A DNA stretch of 64,000 nucleotides from Citrobacter sp. Marseille-Q6884 (GCF_945906775.1 NZ_CAMDRE010000001.1:806001-870000); one strand, 5' to 3'; positions 1-8,647 are shown, numbered from the stretch's first letter. Notes: generated by a model from the letters alone, not told the origin. Translations and numbers: made by a program.

Positions 1-431
1 ACATTTGCGCCATGACGACAGCTCAAGGTCCCCGTGCAGTGCTGCGTGAAGATACCGTACCGTTTCTTGATGCCTTAAAAGCCTGCGGGAAGCGGCGTAT
101 TCTGCTCACTAATGCGCATCCGCATAACCTGGCGGTGAAGCTGGAGCATACCGGTCTGGCCTCACACCTTGATTTATTACTTTCCACCCACACATTTGGT
201 TATCCCAAAGAGGATCAGCGGTTATGGCACGCTGTGGCTGAAGAAACGGGAATGTGCCCCGAGAAGACGCTGTTTATTGACGACAGTGAGCCTATTCTCG
301 ACGCCGCTGCTCAATTCGGCATTCGTTATTGCCTCGGCGTGACCAATCCCGACTCAGGTATTGCGGAAAAACAGTATGCACGCCATCCGTCACTGAATGA
401 CTACCGCCGACTGATCCCCTCACTGATGTGA
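1..431 (+). CDS. yrfG: YrfG, HAD-family GMP/IMP 5'-nucleotidase (3' part, truncated by window edge)
   Basis: The gene enters from the left edge: the frame is open from base 3, before the first ATG at 12, so the N-terminus lies outside the window. The visible part covers roughly the last 140 of about 222 residues in the E. coli protein and ends with the family's usual C-terminus (DYRRLIPSLM). HAD-superfamily features are present: the motif II Thr in LLTNAHPHN, the motif III Lys in TFGYPKED and the motif IV acidic pair in LFIDDSE. The first Asp motif (DMDGT in E. coli) is not in view. The protein is a cytosolic nucleotidase reported to prefer purine monophosphates. It lies 10 bases before hslR, in the E. 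coli order yrfG-hslR-hslO, and the three are probably co-transcribed. Confidence 0.95.
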   Translation, partial: ICAMTTAQGPRAVLREDTVPFLDALKACGKRRILLTNAHPHNLAVKLEHTGLASHLDLLLSTHTFGYPKEDQRLWHAVAEETGMCPEKTLFIDDSEPILDAAAQFGIRYCLGVTNPDSGIAEKQYARHPSLNDYRRLIPSLM

Positions 432-441
432 AGGAGATGCC

Positions 442-843
442 ATGAAAGAGAAGCCCTCTGTTGAAGTCAGGCTGGATAAATGGCTGTGGGCAGCACGCTT
501 TTATAAAACGCGTGCCTTAGCCCGCGAAATGGTTGAAGGCGGTAAGGTGCATTACAACGGGCAGCGCAGCAAGCCAGGTAAGATTGTCGAGCTGAACGCC
601 ACCCTCACCTTACGTCAGGGTAATGACGAGCGCACGGTCATTATCAAAGCCATTACCGAGCAGCGTCGCCCGGCAACGGAAGCCGTGACGCTGTATGAAG
701 AAACGGCGGAAAGCGTCGAAAAACGCGAAAAAATGGCGCTGGCGCGTAAACTTAACGCTTTAACTATGCCGCACCCGGACAGGCGACCGGACAAAAAAGA
801 GCGCCGCGACCTGTTACGATTTAAACACGGCGACAGTGAATGA
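442..843 (+). CDS. hslR: Heat shock protein 15 (Hsp15), S4-domain ribosome rescue factor
   Basis: The protein has 133 residues, the normal length. An S4 RNA-binding fold begins at about residue 9 (RLDKWLWAARFYKTRALA) and a very basic tail ends in RDLLRFKHGDSE. In E. coli Hsp15 binds dissociated 50S subunits that still carry a peptidyl-tRNA and helps to recycle them; it is strongly heat-induced. The start is supported by a good ribosome binding site (AAGGAG at 431-436, six bases before the ATG). The gene sits between yrfG and hslO with short spacers, so it is likely part of a stress operon. No heat-shock promoter can be placed because the upstream DNA is outside the window. Confidence 0.97.
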   Translation: MKEKPSVEVRLDKWLWAARFYKTRALAREMVEGGKVHYNGQRSKPGKIVELNATLTLRQGNDERTVIIKAITEQRRPATEAVTLYEETAESVEKREKMALARKLNALTMPHPDRRPDKKERRDLLRFKHGDSE

Positions 844-867
844 CTGTCACCTGCAAGAGAGATGATT

Positions 868-1746
868 ATGCCGCAACATGACCAATTACATCGTTATCTG
901 TTTGAAAACTTTGCCGTGCGCGGCGAGCTGGTAACCGTTTCGGAAACCCTGCAACAGATCCTCGAAAACCATACTTACCCGCAGCCTGTCAAAAACGTAC
1001 TGGCAGAGCTGCTGGTTGCCACCAGCCTGCTGACCGCGACGCTGAAGTTTGCCGGTGATATCACCGTGCAACTGCAAGGTGATGGCCCGCTAAGCCTGGC
1101 GGTAATTAACGGCAACAACAATCAACAGATGCGCGGCGTGGCGCGTATCCAGGGCGATATCCCTGACGATGCCGACCTGAAAACGCTGGTGGGCAACGGC
1201 TATCTGGTGATCACCATTTCGCCGGAAGAAGGCGAGCGCTATCAGGGCGTGGTAGGTCTGGAAGGCGACACGCTGGCCGCCTGTCTGGAAGATTACTTCA
1301 TGCGCTCAGAACAGCTGCCGACGCGTCTGTTTATCCGCACCGGTGATGTCGAGGGTAAACCCGCGGCAGGCGGTATGCTGCTGCAGGTACTGCCAGCGCA
1401 AAATGCGCAGGCGGATGATTTCGATCACCTTGCCGCTTTGACCGAAACCATCAAAGCAGAAGAGCTGCTGACGCTGCCGGCCAATGAAGTGCTGTGGCGC
1501 TTGTACCATGAAGAAGAGGTCACCCTCTACGATCCGCAAGACGTTGAGTTCAAATGCACCTGCTCACGCGAACGTTGCGCAGGCGCACTGAAAACGCTGC
1601 CGGACGAAGAAGTGGACAGCATTCTGGCGGAAGAAGGTGAGATCGATATGCACTGCGATTACTGCGGTAGCCATTATCTGTTCAACGCCATGGATATTGC
1701 GGAGATCCGCAGCAACGCCTCCCCGGCTGATCCGCAGGTACACTAA
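868..1746 (+). CDS. hslO: Hsp33, redox-regulated holdase chaperone
   Basis: The product has 292 residues, as in E. coli. Two in-frame ATGs exist, at 862 and 868. The purine-rich AGAGAG directly abuts the first but has ideal spacing to the second, and MPQHDQLHRY is the known N-terminus, so 868 is chosen. The zinc-binding Cys cluster is intact: C230 and C232 in FKCTCSRE, and C263 and C266 in MHCDYCG. In E. coli these cysteines release zinc and form disulphides during oxidative or bleach stress, which turns the protein into an ATP-independent holdase in the cytosol. The gene follows hslR and ends at a strong hairpin shared with yhgE. Confidence 0.97.
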   Translation: MPQHDQLHRYLFENFAVRGELVTVSETLQQILENHTYPQPVKNVLAELLVATSLLTATLKFAGDITVQLQGDGPLSLAVINGNNNQQMRGVARIQGDIPDDADLKTLVGNGYLVITISPEEGERYQGVVGLEGDTLAACLEDYFMRSEQLPTRLFIRTGDVEGKPAAGGMLLQVLPAQNAQADDFDHLAALTETIKAEELLTLPANEVLWRLYHEEEVTLYDPQDVEFKCTCSRERCAGALKTLPDEEVDSILAEEGEIDMHCDYCGSHYLFNAMDIAEIRSNASPADPQVH

Positions 1747-1753
1747 GTTCTGA

Positions 1754-1780
1754 GCCCGGCAGCCGTCCAGTCTGCCGGGC
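1754..1780. terminator. Bidirectional terminator between hslO and yhgE
   Basis: A perfect 9-bp stem (GCCCGGCAG at 1754-1762 with CTGCCGGGC at 1772-1780) lies in the 48-bp gap between the convergent genes hslO and yhgE. It has no long U tract on either side, so its strength is uncertain. Position and stem stability are the evidence. Confidence 0.65.
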
Positions 1781-1794
1781 AATATCACGCACGC

Positions 1795-3513
1795 TTACTC
1801 GTCGTAGAACGTCATCTTGAGCCGCTCGCCATTAATGGTGATATCCCGCCAGACCCGGGGAGCCGAATCCAGTTTCTGGTTAGCCACCACCTGCAACAGT
1901 TGATCCTTATTGAATCCCTCAGGCAACTGGGCTACCGCGATAAGCGTCCATTTGTTCTCTTTTCTGCCAAAAACCAGACTCTCACCATCACCAAAGGCAT
2001 ATAACACCTGCTCAGGATAACCATCAGCATTGAGATCCTGATCAACAAGCACACACGCGTCCTGCTCAATGCAAGAGGTAATGCGGTAACTCTGCTTTTT
2101 GGCAAACGTCCAGAAGGTTTCATCGGGTTTCTTGCTGCCCGGTGCGATCATCACCTTCGGCGCTAACTGGGTGGTACTCAGATTCTGAATGGGATCGCGA
2201 TTCCCTTGCAGCAGGGAATTTAAGTCACGCCTGCGCTTACTGTCTTGATTGAACGCCGCGTCCTTTTGTAATGCTTCCAGTGCGGCTCGTCCCGGTTTTC
2301 CACTGTGATCCAGCATATACAGGCTGACCTGATCTGGTTTAATTTTCCCGCTGTAATAAAGACGCATATGGCTATTAACACTAATGCGCCAGGCGTCGAG
2401 TACCGGCGATGTCAGCAGAATCAAGAGCGCCAAAATCAGCAATGAGACACCGAGGATAACCTTACCCTGAATTTCAAGCGGGTTGCGCCCGCGGCGTAAA
2501 AGACTCGCCAGATAGCCAAGCGACCAGACCAGCAACACCACAACGACCAACACGCCATGCAAACGCTCAGGCGTCCAGCCATACTGATGAATTCGCACCC
2601 ATAGCGCCCAACCGGCAATCAGCATATAAAGGGGCGCGACAACGAGCGAAAACTTGACCAGATAGCGTAATGCGCTGGGATAAGGTAACGCCTCTTTTTG
2701 CGGCTCACGCACCATCGCCATGAGCAACAGCAGAATCAACGTCAGCGTTGACAGCAAACCCGCTGCAGAAATCCGCTGAGAGATAGCCTCCAGCCCGGTA
2801 AAAGGCAGCGTCACAATAAACATCAGCGCTAACAGCGCGACCAGCGGTAGCAGACCTGTTGCAATAAACGTCAGTAACTTTTGTACGGCTGCAATCAGAC
2901 GCGACTGCGTGCGAGCCAGAATCACCGCCAGTGCCGTAATCAGGCTAAACGCCACATAACCAAACCAGTTGCTATCAAAGAAAAGTGTTTTAAAGAAGGT
3001 AATGCCAACCAGATTAAAGAGCTCGCTCCACAAAAGGAGCACCATCCAGAAAAGGCCGTTGGCAATAAAGACGATCAGCAGCGTCAGCGAGTTAAGCCAT
3101 AGCTGTGTATAAAACTGCGGATAGCGTCCCTGTCCGGTACGCGCGTAGAGTTGATATTGAATCCACGGTAACGCCAGCATCTCCATCAGCAGCAAACGCC
3201 AGCCATAGACAAAAAACACGTCATCCTGCCACCACTGTCTGCTGCCCGTCACACTCCACTTCAGCCACATGCTCATCGCCAGAACGACAACGAAGAGCAG
3301 CGCCATCCAATACCACAGCGCTCGCTGCTTAAAAGAAACAACCGTCAACAGAAGCGCTGACGTCAGCGCAATCGTAACGGGCAAGCCATAGAACAACCAG
3401 GCGCTATTATGAGGGATGAGGTATGTCATCAGTAGGTAGCACAGTACGCCTTGCAGCAGGCCGACAAACATCATGCCCCAGCGGGTTGTGCGTGAAAGTT
3501 CAACACTGTCCAT
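1795..3513 (-). CDS. yhgE: YhgE, DUF4153 polytopic inner-membrane protein
   Basis: The protein has 572 residues; E. coli YhgE is about 574. The first ~370 residues contain about eleven hydrophobic stretches, for example around residues 14-32, 39-59, 66-84, 138-162, 213-238, 248-268, 319-340 and 353-371, so it is a polytopic inner-membrane protein. The last ~200 residues are soluble and follow the final helix; their side of the membrane was not determined. The function is unknown; DUF4153 is only a family label. It is convergent with hslO and diverges from pckA across a 378-bp gap. Nothing in the sequence ties it to gluconeogenesis beyond adjacency. Confidence 0.93.
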   Translation of the reverse strand: MDSVELSRTTRWGMMFVGLLQGVLCYLLMTYLIPHNSAWLFYGLPVTIALTSALLLTVVSFKQRALWYWMALLFVVVLAMSMWLKWSVTGSRQWWQDDVFFVYGWRLLLMEMLALPWIQYQLYARTGQGRYPQFYTQLWLNSLTLLIVFIANGLFWMVLLLWSELFNLVGITFFKTLFFDSNWFGYVAFSLITALAVILARTQSRLIAAVQKLLTFIATGLLPLVALLALMFIVTLPFTGLEAISQRISAAGLLSTLTLILLLLMAMVREPQKEALPYPSALRYLVKFSLVVAPLYMLIAGWALWVRIHQYGWTPERLHGVLVVVVLLVWSLGYLASLLRRGRNPLEIQGKVILGVSLLILALLILLTSPVLDAWRISVNSHMRLYYSGKIKPDQVSLYMLDHSGKPGRAALEALQKDAAFNQDSKRRRDLNSLLQGNRDPIQNLSTTQLAPKVMIAPGSKKPDETFWTFAKKQSYRITSCIEQDACVLVDQDLNADGYPEQVLYAFGDGESLVFGRKENKWTLIAVAQLPEGFNKDQLLQVVANQKLDSAPRVWRDITINGERLKMTFYDE

Positions 3514-3891
3514 GTTGTTATCCGCAATGAAGTGAAAACCTAATTATCGCATCAACTTCACAATTTTGAGCACCACCGGACCGATTTCGGACGATGACTG
3601 AGCGAAGTGAATCGATATTGTTGATGTTTGAGTTACGTATTTTTCTTACATGAATGCGATTACACTCACAACATTTCCGCCAAATACACTCTCCATTAAC
3701 GTTTTAAGAACATTTTCCACAACAAAAAATGGTTTCCTGCCATAATATCTGCCTCTTTGTGACAGGAGTCGCAGCGCATTCGGTCGCCCGTGATTTTACC
3801 GGATGCGTAAATCTATGAGCCTTGTCGCGGTTAGCAATCCCTAAAAAACCTTACTATTCCAGGTAATACATATTGGCTAAGGAGCAGTGAA
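3514..3891. promoter_or_regulatory. yhgE-pckA divergent intergenic region
   Basis: This 378-bp gene-free stretch must carry the promoters of yhgE (leftward) and pckA (rightward). A CRP-like sequence, TGTGA-CAGGAG-TCGCA at 3758-3773, matches nine of the ten half-site bases. pckA is known to be cAMP-dependent and stationary-phase induced in E. coli, so the site is plausible but untested. The pckA ribosome binding site (AAGGAG) lies just before the ATG at 3892. No small ORF or structured RNA stands out. Confidence 0.5.
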
Positions 3892-5514
3892 ATGCGCGTG
3901 AACACCCGTTTAACCCCGCAAGATCTCAAGGCTTATGGTATCAATGACGTTCAGGATATCGTTTACAACCCAGACTACGACACGCTTTACCAGGAAGAAC
4001 TTGATCCAAACCTGGAAGGTTACGAGCGTGGTGTGTTGACGAACCTGGGCGCCGTTGCTGTTGATACCGGTATCTTTACCGGACGTTCGCCAAAGGATAA
4101 GTACATTGTCCGTGACGACACCACGCGAGACACGCTCTGGTGGTCCGACAAAGGTAAAGGCAAGAACGACAACAAACCTCTCTCCCAGGAGACCTGGCAA
4201 CACCTGAAAGGGCTAGTCACCCACCAGCTTTCCGGCAAACGCCTGTTTATCATTGATGCATTCTGCGGCGCTAACGCAGACACCCGTCTTTCTGTGCGTT
4301 TCATTACTGAAGTCGCCTGGCAGGCGCATTTCGTCAAAAACATGTTCATTCGTCCGAGCGAGGAAGAACTGGTTGATTTCAAACCTGATTTCATCGTAAT
4401 GAACGGTGCAAAATGCACTAACCCGCAGTGGAAAGAGCAGGGACTGAACTCCGAAAACTTCGTCGCCTTTAACCTGACTGAACGCATTCAGTTGATTGGT
4501 GGTACCTGGTACGGCGGCGAGATGAAAAAAGGGATGTTCTCCGTCATGAACTACCTGCTGCCGCTGAAGGGCATTGCGTCCATGCACTGCTCCGCTAACG
4601 TCGGTGAAAAAGGTGATGTGGCGGTCTTCTTCGGCCTGTCCGGCACCGGTAAAACCACCCTGTCCACTGACCCGAAACGCCGCCTGATTGGCGATGACGA
4701 ACACGGTTGGGATGACGATGGCGTGTTTAACTTTGAAGGCGGTTGCTACGCGAAGACCATCAAACTGTCTAAAGAAGCTGAGCCGGAAATCTACAATGCG
4801 ATCCGCCGTGATGCGCTGCTGGAAAACGTCACCGTACGTGAAGACGGTTCTATCGATTTCGATGACGGTTCTAAAACCGAGAACACCCGTGTTTCCTATC
4901 CGATTTATCACATCGACAATATCGTGAAGCCGGTGTCAAAAGCGGGCCATGCCACGAAAGTGATCTTCCTGACCGCTGATGCGTTTGGCGTTCTGCCGCC
5001 GGTTTCTCGTCTGACAGCCGATCAAACACAGTACCACTTCCTCTCTGGCTTTACCGCCAAACTGGCCGGTACCGAGCGTGGCGTGACTGAACCGACTCCA
5101 ACCTTCTCTGCCTGCTTCGGCGCAGCATTCCTGTCGCTGCACCCGACGCAGTACGCTGAAGTGCTGGTGAAACGTATGCAGGCCGCAGGCGCACAGGCTT
5201 ATCTGGTGAATACCGGCTGGAACGGAACCGGCAAACGTATCTCCATCAAAGATACCCGCGCCATTATCGATGCCATTCTGAACGGTTCGCTGGATAACGC
5301 CGAAACGTTCAACCTGCCGATGTTTGACCTGGCGATCCCAACCGAACTGCCGGGCGTGGATACCCGCATTCTCGATCCGCGTAATACTTACGCCTCACCT
5401 GAGCAGTGGCAAGAAAAAGCCAACGCCCTGGCGAAACTGTTTATCGAGAACTTCGAGAAATACACCGACACCCCTGCCGGGGCAGCGTTAGTCAACGCAG
5501 GTCCGAAACTGTAA
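3892..5514 (+). CDS. pckA: Phosphoenolpyruvate carboxykinase (ATP)
   Basis: The protein has 540 residues, the standard length. It converts oxaloacetate and ATP to phosphoenolpyruvate, CO2 and ADP, the committed step of gluconeogenesis from C4 acids, in the cytosol. Visible motifs are the P-loop GLSGTGKTT at 248-256, the kinase-2 acidic pair in LIGDDEHGW (D268, D269), Mn ligands K213 and H232, and the substrate-binding arginine region TGRSPKDKYIV at 63-73. A strong ribosome binding site (AAGGAG) precedes the ATG. In K-12 it faces envZ directly; here a toxin-antitoxin pair separates them. Expression in E. coli needs cAMP-CRP and rises in stationary phase. Confidence 0.98.
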   Translation: MRVNTRLTPQDLKAYGINDVQDIVYNPDYDTLYQEELDPNLEGYERGVLTNLGAVAVDTGIFTGRSPKDKYIVRDDTTRDTLWWSDKGKGKNDNKPLSQETWQHLKGLVTHQLSGKRLFIIDAFCGANADTRLSVRFITEVAWQAHFVKNMFIRPSEEELVDFKPDFIVMNGAKCTNPQWKEQGLNSENFVAFNLTERIQLIGGTWYGGEMKKGMFSVMNYLLPLKGIASMHCSANVGEKGDVAVFFGLSGTGKTTLSTDPKRRLIGDDEHGWDDDGVFNFEGGCYAKTIKLSKEAEPEIYNAIRRDALLENVTVREDGSIDFDDGSKTENTRVSYPIYHIDNIVKPVSKAGHATKVIFLTADAFGVLPPVSRLTADQTQYHFLSGFTAKLAGTERGVTEPTPTFSACFGAAFLSLHPTQYAEVLVKRMQAAGAQAYLVNTGWNGTGKRISIKDTRAIIDAILNGSLDNAETFNLPMFDLAIPTELPGVDTRILDPRNTYASPEQWQEKANALAKLFIENFEKYTDTPAGAALVNAGPKL

Positions 5515-5532
5515 TCAACTGCGTCAATCTAC

Positions 5533-5568
5533 AGGCCCCTTCTTCTTCAGAATTAGGGGCCTTTTTAT
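5533..5568 (+). terminator. pckA rho-independent terminator
   Basis: A perfect 8-bp stem (AGGCCCCT at 5533-5540 with AGGGGCCT at 5555-5562) is followed by a T-rich tail (TTTTTATT). It stands 18 bases after the pckA stop codon and closes the transcript before the toxin-antitoxin pair. Confidence 0.9.
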
Positions 5569-5579
5569 TGCTTATTGAC

Positions 5580-5608
5580 TTTAAAAATGTACACGGTACA
5601 CCTATGAT
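5580..5608 (+). promoter_or_regulatory. Candidate promoter and operator of the higB/nadS-like pair
   Basis: A -10-like TATGAT (5603-5608) has a weak -35-like TTTAAA 17 bases upstream (5580-5585). Between them is an inverted repeat, TGTAC-ACG-GTACA (5588-5600), which also reads as two copies of GTACAC seven bases apart. A palindrome inside the promoter of a toxin-antitoxin operon is the expected place for antitoxin autorepression. Evidence is positional only. Confidence 0.45.
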
Positions 5609-5640
5609 TACCATTAACAAAATCATGCGCAGGAAGCGCT

Positions 5641-5958
5641 ATGTTCACATTTATCGAACTACAGGGATTCAGTAAAAGGCGCCACGCGTTGTTACCCGAC
5701 GATGAGTTTCGTGTTTTTCAGGAAGCGCTGATTGACGATCCTGAAGCAGGACCGACTATTGCAGGCACGGGAGGATTTAGAAAAATCCGCTGGGGCCGTT
5801 CTGGTATGGGTAAGCGTGGGGGTGTGCGAATAATTTATTACAACGTGACGCGCAAAGGCCGTATTTATCTGGCGTTGATTTATCCCAAAAATGAGCAGGA
5901 TGATTTAACTGAAGAGCAGAAAAGCGTTCTGAAACAGTTATCCGATATGCTGGTGTAA
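5641..5958 (+). CDS. Type II toxin, RelE/HigB2-like mRNA interferase
   Basis: The protein has 105 residues, the size of the RelE/ParE superfamily. It resembles HigB2 (VCA0468) of Vibrio cholerae in its core: DDEFRVFQ, the loop GTGGFRKIRW, the basic GKRGGVRIIYY and the C-terminal YPKNEQDDLT. Proteins of this family cleave mRNA at the ribosome. A good ribosome binding site (AGGAAG) sits just before the ATG at 5641. The toxin is encoded first and the antitoxin second, 52 bp downstream, which is the higBA order. The pair occupies the pckA-envZ interval, where K-12 has no such genes, so it was probably acquired. The catalytic residues are not assigned because the family has no single conserved triad. 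Confidence 0.85.
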   Translation: MFTFIELQGFSKRRHALLPDDEFRVFQEALIDDPEAGPTIAGTGGFRKIRWGRSGMGKRGGVRIIYYNVTRKGRIYLALIYPKNEQDDLTEEQKSVLKQLSDMLV

Positions 5959-6010
5959 CATCAAAAAGTTTACCATCAGAGTCGCCGTAAGTCGGTGTGC
6001 TGAGGTCAAA

Positions 6011-6307
6011 ATGAAAGACGAGTTATTTGCCGATCTGCTGGCCAGTGCAGAAGAAATGGTACGTATCGAAAAGGGTGAAGAAACACCTACGCCGGAGTGT
6101 GTGCATACATTTAGCGAGATTGATGTAAAAGCCATTCGCGAAGCAACAGGATTACGCCAACAAGATTTTGCCGCTGCCGTTGGCGTGAGTTATGACCTGG
6201 TAAAAAGCTGGGAAACTAAACGACGTCAGCCCACTGGGGCTCCACGGAAATTACTGCTACTGCTGCAATCTAATCCTTTTATTATCAACCAGCTAAAAAC
6301 AATCTAA
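6011..6307 (+). CDS. NadS/HigA2-like antitoxin with XRE-type HTH
   Basis: The 98-residue protein has a flexible acidic N-terminus (residues 1-33, including EEMVRIEKGEETPTPE) that could wrap the toxin. A Cro/C1-type helix-turn-helix follows at about residues 36-85 (VKAIREATGLRQQDFAAAVGVSYDLVKSWE). This layout matches NadS/HigA2 antitoxins, which neutralise the HigB2-type toxin and repress their own promoter. A GAGG ribosome binding site precedes the ATG. The gene is 52 bp after the toxin and ends 18 bp before the hairpin it shares with envZ. Confidence 0.85.
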   Translation: MKDELFADLLASAEEMVRIEKGEETPTPECVHTFSEIDVKAIREATGLRQQDFAAAVGVSYDLVKSWETKRRQPTGAPRKLLLLLQSNPFIINQLKTI

Positions 6308-6325
6308 TCGCGTTGCTGCAATTAA

Positions 6326-6353
6326 AAAGGGAGGCATTTCGCCTCCCTTTCTT
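6326..6353. terminator. Bidirectional terminator between antitoxin gene and envZ
   Basis: AAAGGGAGGC (6326-6335) pairs with GCCTCCCTTT (6341-6350) around a five-base loop, with a T-rich tail on the right and an A-rich tract on the left. It can therefore work in both directions. The envZ stop codon lies inside its right flank. A hairpin of this kind closes envZ in E. coli, so the inserted toxin-antitoxin operon appears to use the host terminator. Confidence 0.85.
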
Positions 6354-7704
6354 ATGCGTCTTTCGTCGTACCCTGCACGCGGGTCACCGGAACCGGTAGC
6401 CATGCGCGAATCGATAATCCGCCCCGCTCACTGGTCCCAATTTCCAGCATACCGTTATGGTTATCAATAATACGCTGCACGATAGCCAGACCTAAACCGG
6501 TACCGCTGGTACTACGGGCACTGTCACCCCGCACAAACGGTTGGAACAAGTGTTTACGCTGCTCCGGTTTGATTCCCGGGCCGTCGTCTTCCACCTGGAA
6601 CCAGGCACGATGTGGTTCCGTTCCGCTACTGACTTTAATCCATCCATTACCGTAGCGAGCGGCATTGACCACCATATTGGCGACAGCACGTTTAATCGAC
6701 AGTGGGTGCATCTTAACCTGAATGACGCCGGGCTGGAGCGCAGTATCAATTTCACGCTCATAACCGCTTTCCGCCGCGACCACTTCACCTAACACCGCGT
6801 TCAGATCCGCCATCTCCATCGGCATCTCCTGACCGGTACGCAGATAGTCGATGAACTGCTCGATAATGGCGTTACACTCTTCGATATCCTTATTAATGGA
6901 CTCTGCGAGATAACCGTCCTCTTCACCCATCATCTCCGTCGCCAGACGGATGCGCGTCAGCGGCGTACGTAAATCATGGCTCACGCCTGCCATCAACAAT
7001 GTTCGGTCATCGGCCAGTTGCTTCACGCCCGCCGCCATATGGTTAAAAGCGCGGGTTACCGAACGCACTTCTGAAGCACCGTACTCACGCAGCGGCGGCG
7101 GAATAATGCCTTTCCCCACCTGCAGTGCCGCATGTTCGAGATCAACCAGTGGTCGGTTCTGAATACGGATAAACAGCCACGCGCCCCCGATGGCCAGCAA
7201 CATAATCGCCAGCGTATAGCGGAACAGCGGTGAAAAATCGCCCTGATGGATTTCGGTCAGCGGTACGCGCACCCAGATATTGGGCGACAACCAGGTTTTC
7301 AGCCAGACAACCGGCGAGCTTTTGTTAACCTCAACGCGGACTTCCGTCGGACCACCCAGTTGCTGCGCCATCTGATGGCTTAAGAATTCATAGTGTTGCG
7401 CCCAACGCAGCCCGGCTTCTTCAGCGGCTTCGTTGGAATAGAGAGAAATCCCCAGCTCACGGTAAATTTCCCGGCGGAATGCGGGAGGCACCACCAGTTG
7501 CGTACCGTCCTCCAGCTGCAGTTTATCGGTCATCAGCATACGAACTTCGTAGGCCAGAACCTTATTAAACTGCTGGAGGCTCGGCAGAATCGCGAAGTTC
7601 AGCACCACCAGATAAGTCGTCACCAGGCTGGCGAACAGCAAGGTGACGATGAGCAATAACGTGCGGGCAAATGAACTTCGTGGCGAGAAGCGCATTCGCC
7701 TCAT
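6352..7704 (-). CDS. envZ: EnvZ, osmosensor histidine kinase
   Basis: The protein has 450 residues, identical in length to E. coli EnvZ. In order: a cytoplasmic N-terminus, TM1 at about 16-46, a periplasmic domain to about 158, TM2 at about 159-179, a HAMP segment, and the DHp domain with phospho-acceptor His in AGVSHDLRTPL at about 243. The catalytic domain follows with the N box (NMVVNAARYG), G1 box (EDDGPGI) and G2 box (GTGLGLAIV). EnvZ phosphorylates and dephosphorylates OmpR in response to osmolarity and so sets the OmpF/OmpC porin balance. Its ATG overlaps the ompR stop codon in an ATGA, indicating translational coupling in the ompR-envZ operon. Known motifs appear intact. Confidence 0.98.
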   Translation of the reverse strand: MRRMRFSPRSSFARTLLLIVTLLFASLVTTYLVVLNFAILPSLQQFNKVLAYEVRMLMTDKLQLEDGTQLVVPPAFRREIYRELGISLYSNEAAEEAGLRWAQHYEFLSHQMAQQLGGPTEVRVEVNKSSPVVWLKTWLSPNIWVRVPLTEIHQGDFSPLFRYTLAIMLLAIGGAWLFIRIQNRPLVDLEHAALQVGKGIIPPPLREYGASEVRSVTRAFNHMAAGVKQLADDRTLLMAGVSHDLRTPLTRIRLATEMMGEEDGYLAESINKDIEECNAIIEQFIDYLRTGQEMPMEMADLNAVLGEVVAAESGYEREIDTALQPGVIQVKMHPLSIKRAVANMVVNAARYGNGWIKVSSGTEPHRAWFQVEDDGPGIKPEQRKHLFQPFVRGDSARSTSGTGLGLAIVQRIIDNHNGMLEIGTSERGGLSIRAWLPVPVTRVQGTTKDA

Positions 7705-8420
7705 GCTTTAGAACCGTCCGGGACAAAGACGTAGCCCAGACCCCATACGGTCTGAATGTAACGCGGATGCGCGGGATCTTCTTCCACCATACGGCGCAGA
7801 CGGGAAATCTGCACATCAATGGAACGTTCCATCGCAGAATACTCGCGACCACGCGCCAGGTTCATCAGCTTATCGCGGGACAACGGTTCACGCGGATGGC
7901 TTACCAGCGCTTTCAGCACCGCAAACTCACCGCTGGTGAGCGGCATCGGCTCGTCTTCGCGGAACATTTCGCGCGTTCCCAGGTTTAGCTTGAACTTACC
8001 GAAAGCAATGACCGCTTCTTCCTGAGAAGGCGCACCCGGCAGTTCGTTCGCCTGACGACGCAGCACAGCGCGAATACGCGCCAACAGCTCACGCGGGTTA
8101 AAGGGTTTCGGAATGTAATCGTCGGCACCAATTTCCAGGCCGACGATGCGGTCAACTTCTTCGCCCTTCGCCGTGACCATAATGATTGGCATCGGGTTGC
8201 TTTGACTGCGCAGACGGCGGCAAATTGACAGACCATCTTCACCCGGAAGCATTAAATCCAGTACCATAAGGTGGAAGGATTCACGGGTCAGCAGACGATC
8301 CATCTGCTCAGCGTTTGCGACGCTTCGAACCTGGAAGCCCTGCTCAGTCAAATAACGTTCCAGAAGCGCACGTAAGCGCATGTCGTCATCGACCACCAGA
8401 ATCTTATAGTTCTCTTGCAT
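7701..8420 (-). CDS. ompR: OmpR, porin and osmotic response regulator
   Basis: The product has 239 residues when started at the ATG at 8420 (MQENYKILVVDDD), the established N-terminus. An upstream in-frame extension is possible but unsupported. The receiver domain holds the acidic pocket D11/D12 and the phospho-acceptor D55 (LMVLDLMLPGEDG), with switch and Lys residues in VTAKGEE and KPFNPREL. The C-terminal winged helix ends with RYIQTVWGLGYVF. OmpR binds porin promoters and many other targets. It is the first gene of the ompR-envZ operon, with a four-base ATGA overlap with envZ. It diverges from greB across 227 bp. Confidence 0.98.
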   Translation of the reverse strand: MQENYKILVVDDDMRLRALLERYLTEQGFQVRSVANAEQMDRLLTRESFHLMVLDLMLPGEDGLSICRRLRSQSNPMPIIMVTAKGEEVDRIVGLEIGADDYIPKPFNPRELLARIRAVLRRQANELPGAPSQEEAVIAFGKFKLNLGTREMFREDEPMPLTSGEFAVLKALVSHPREPLSRDKLMNLARGREYSAMERSIDVQISRLRRMVEEDPAHPRYIQTVWGLGYVFVPDGSKA

Positions 8421-8647
8421 TGTTATTACTCCCAAAGGTTCGCAACAATTGTAAGTGTGTATTCTTAAGAAAGCTCACGTGAGTCACCAGCGAATTCTGG
8501 TATGAATTCCAGGCTAAATTGTTACAAAGCATATTAAACAGCAGCTTAAGTATACAATGTTTCTCGCAATACATTATTTATTCTGTTGATATGCTCACGT
8601 AATACTAATTGTGCGCATCATCACAGAGTCGAAGGTAAAACAATAAG
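8421..8647. promoter_or_regulatory. ompR-greB divergent promoter region
   Basis: This AT-rich 227-bp gap contains the start regions of ompR (left) and greB (right). In E. coli the ompR promoter region binds IHF and CRP, but no site is marked here because none could be read with confidence. No small gene was seen. Confidence 0.5.
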
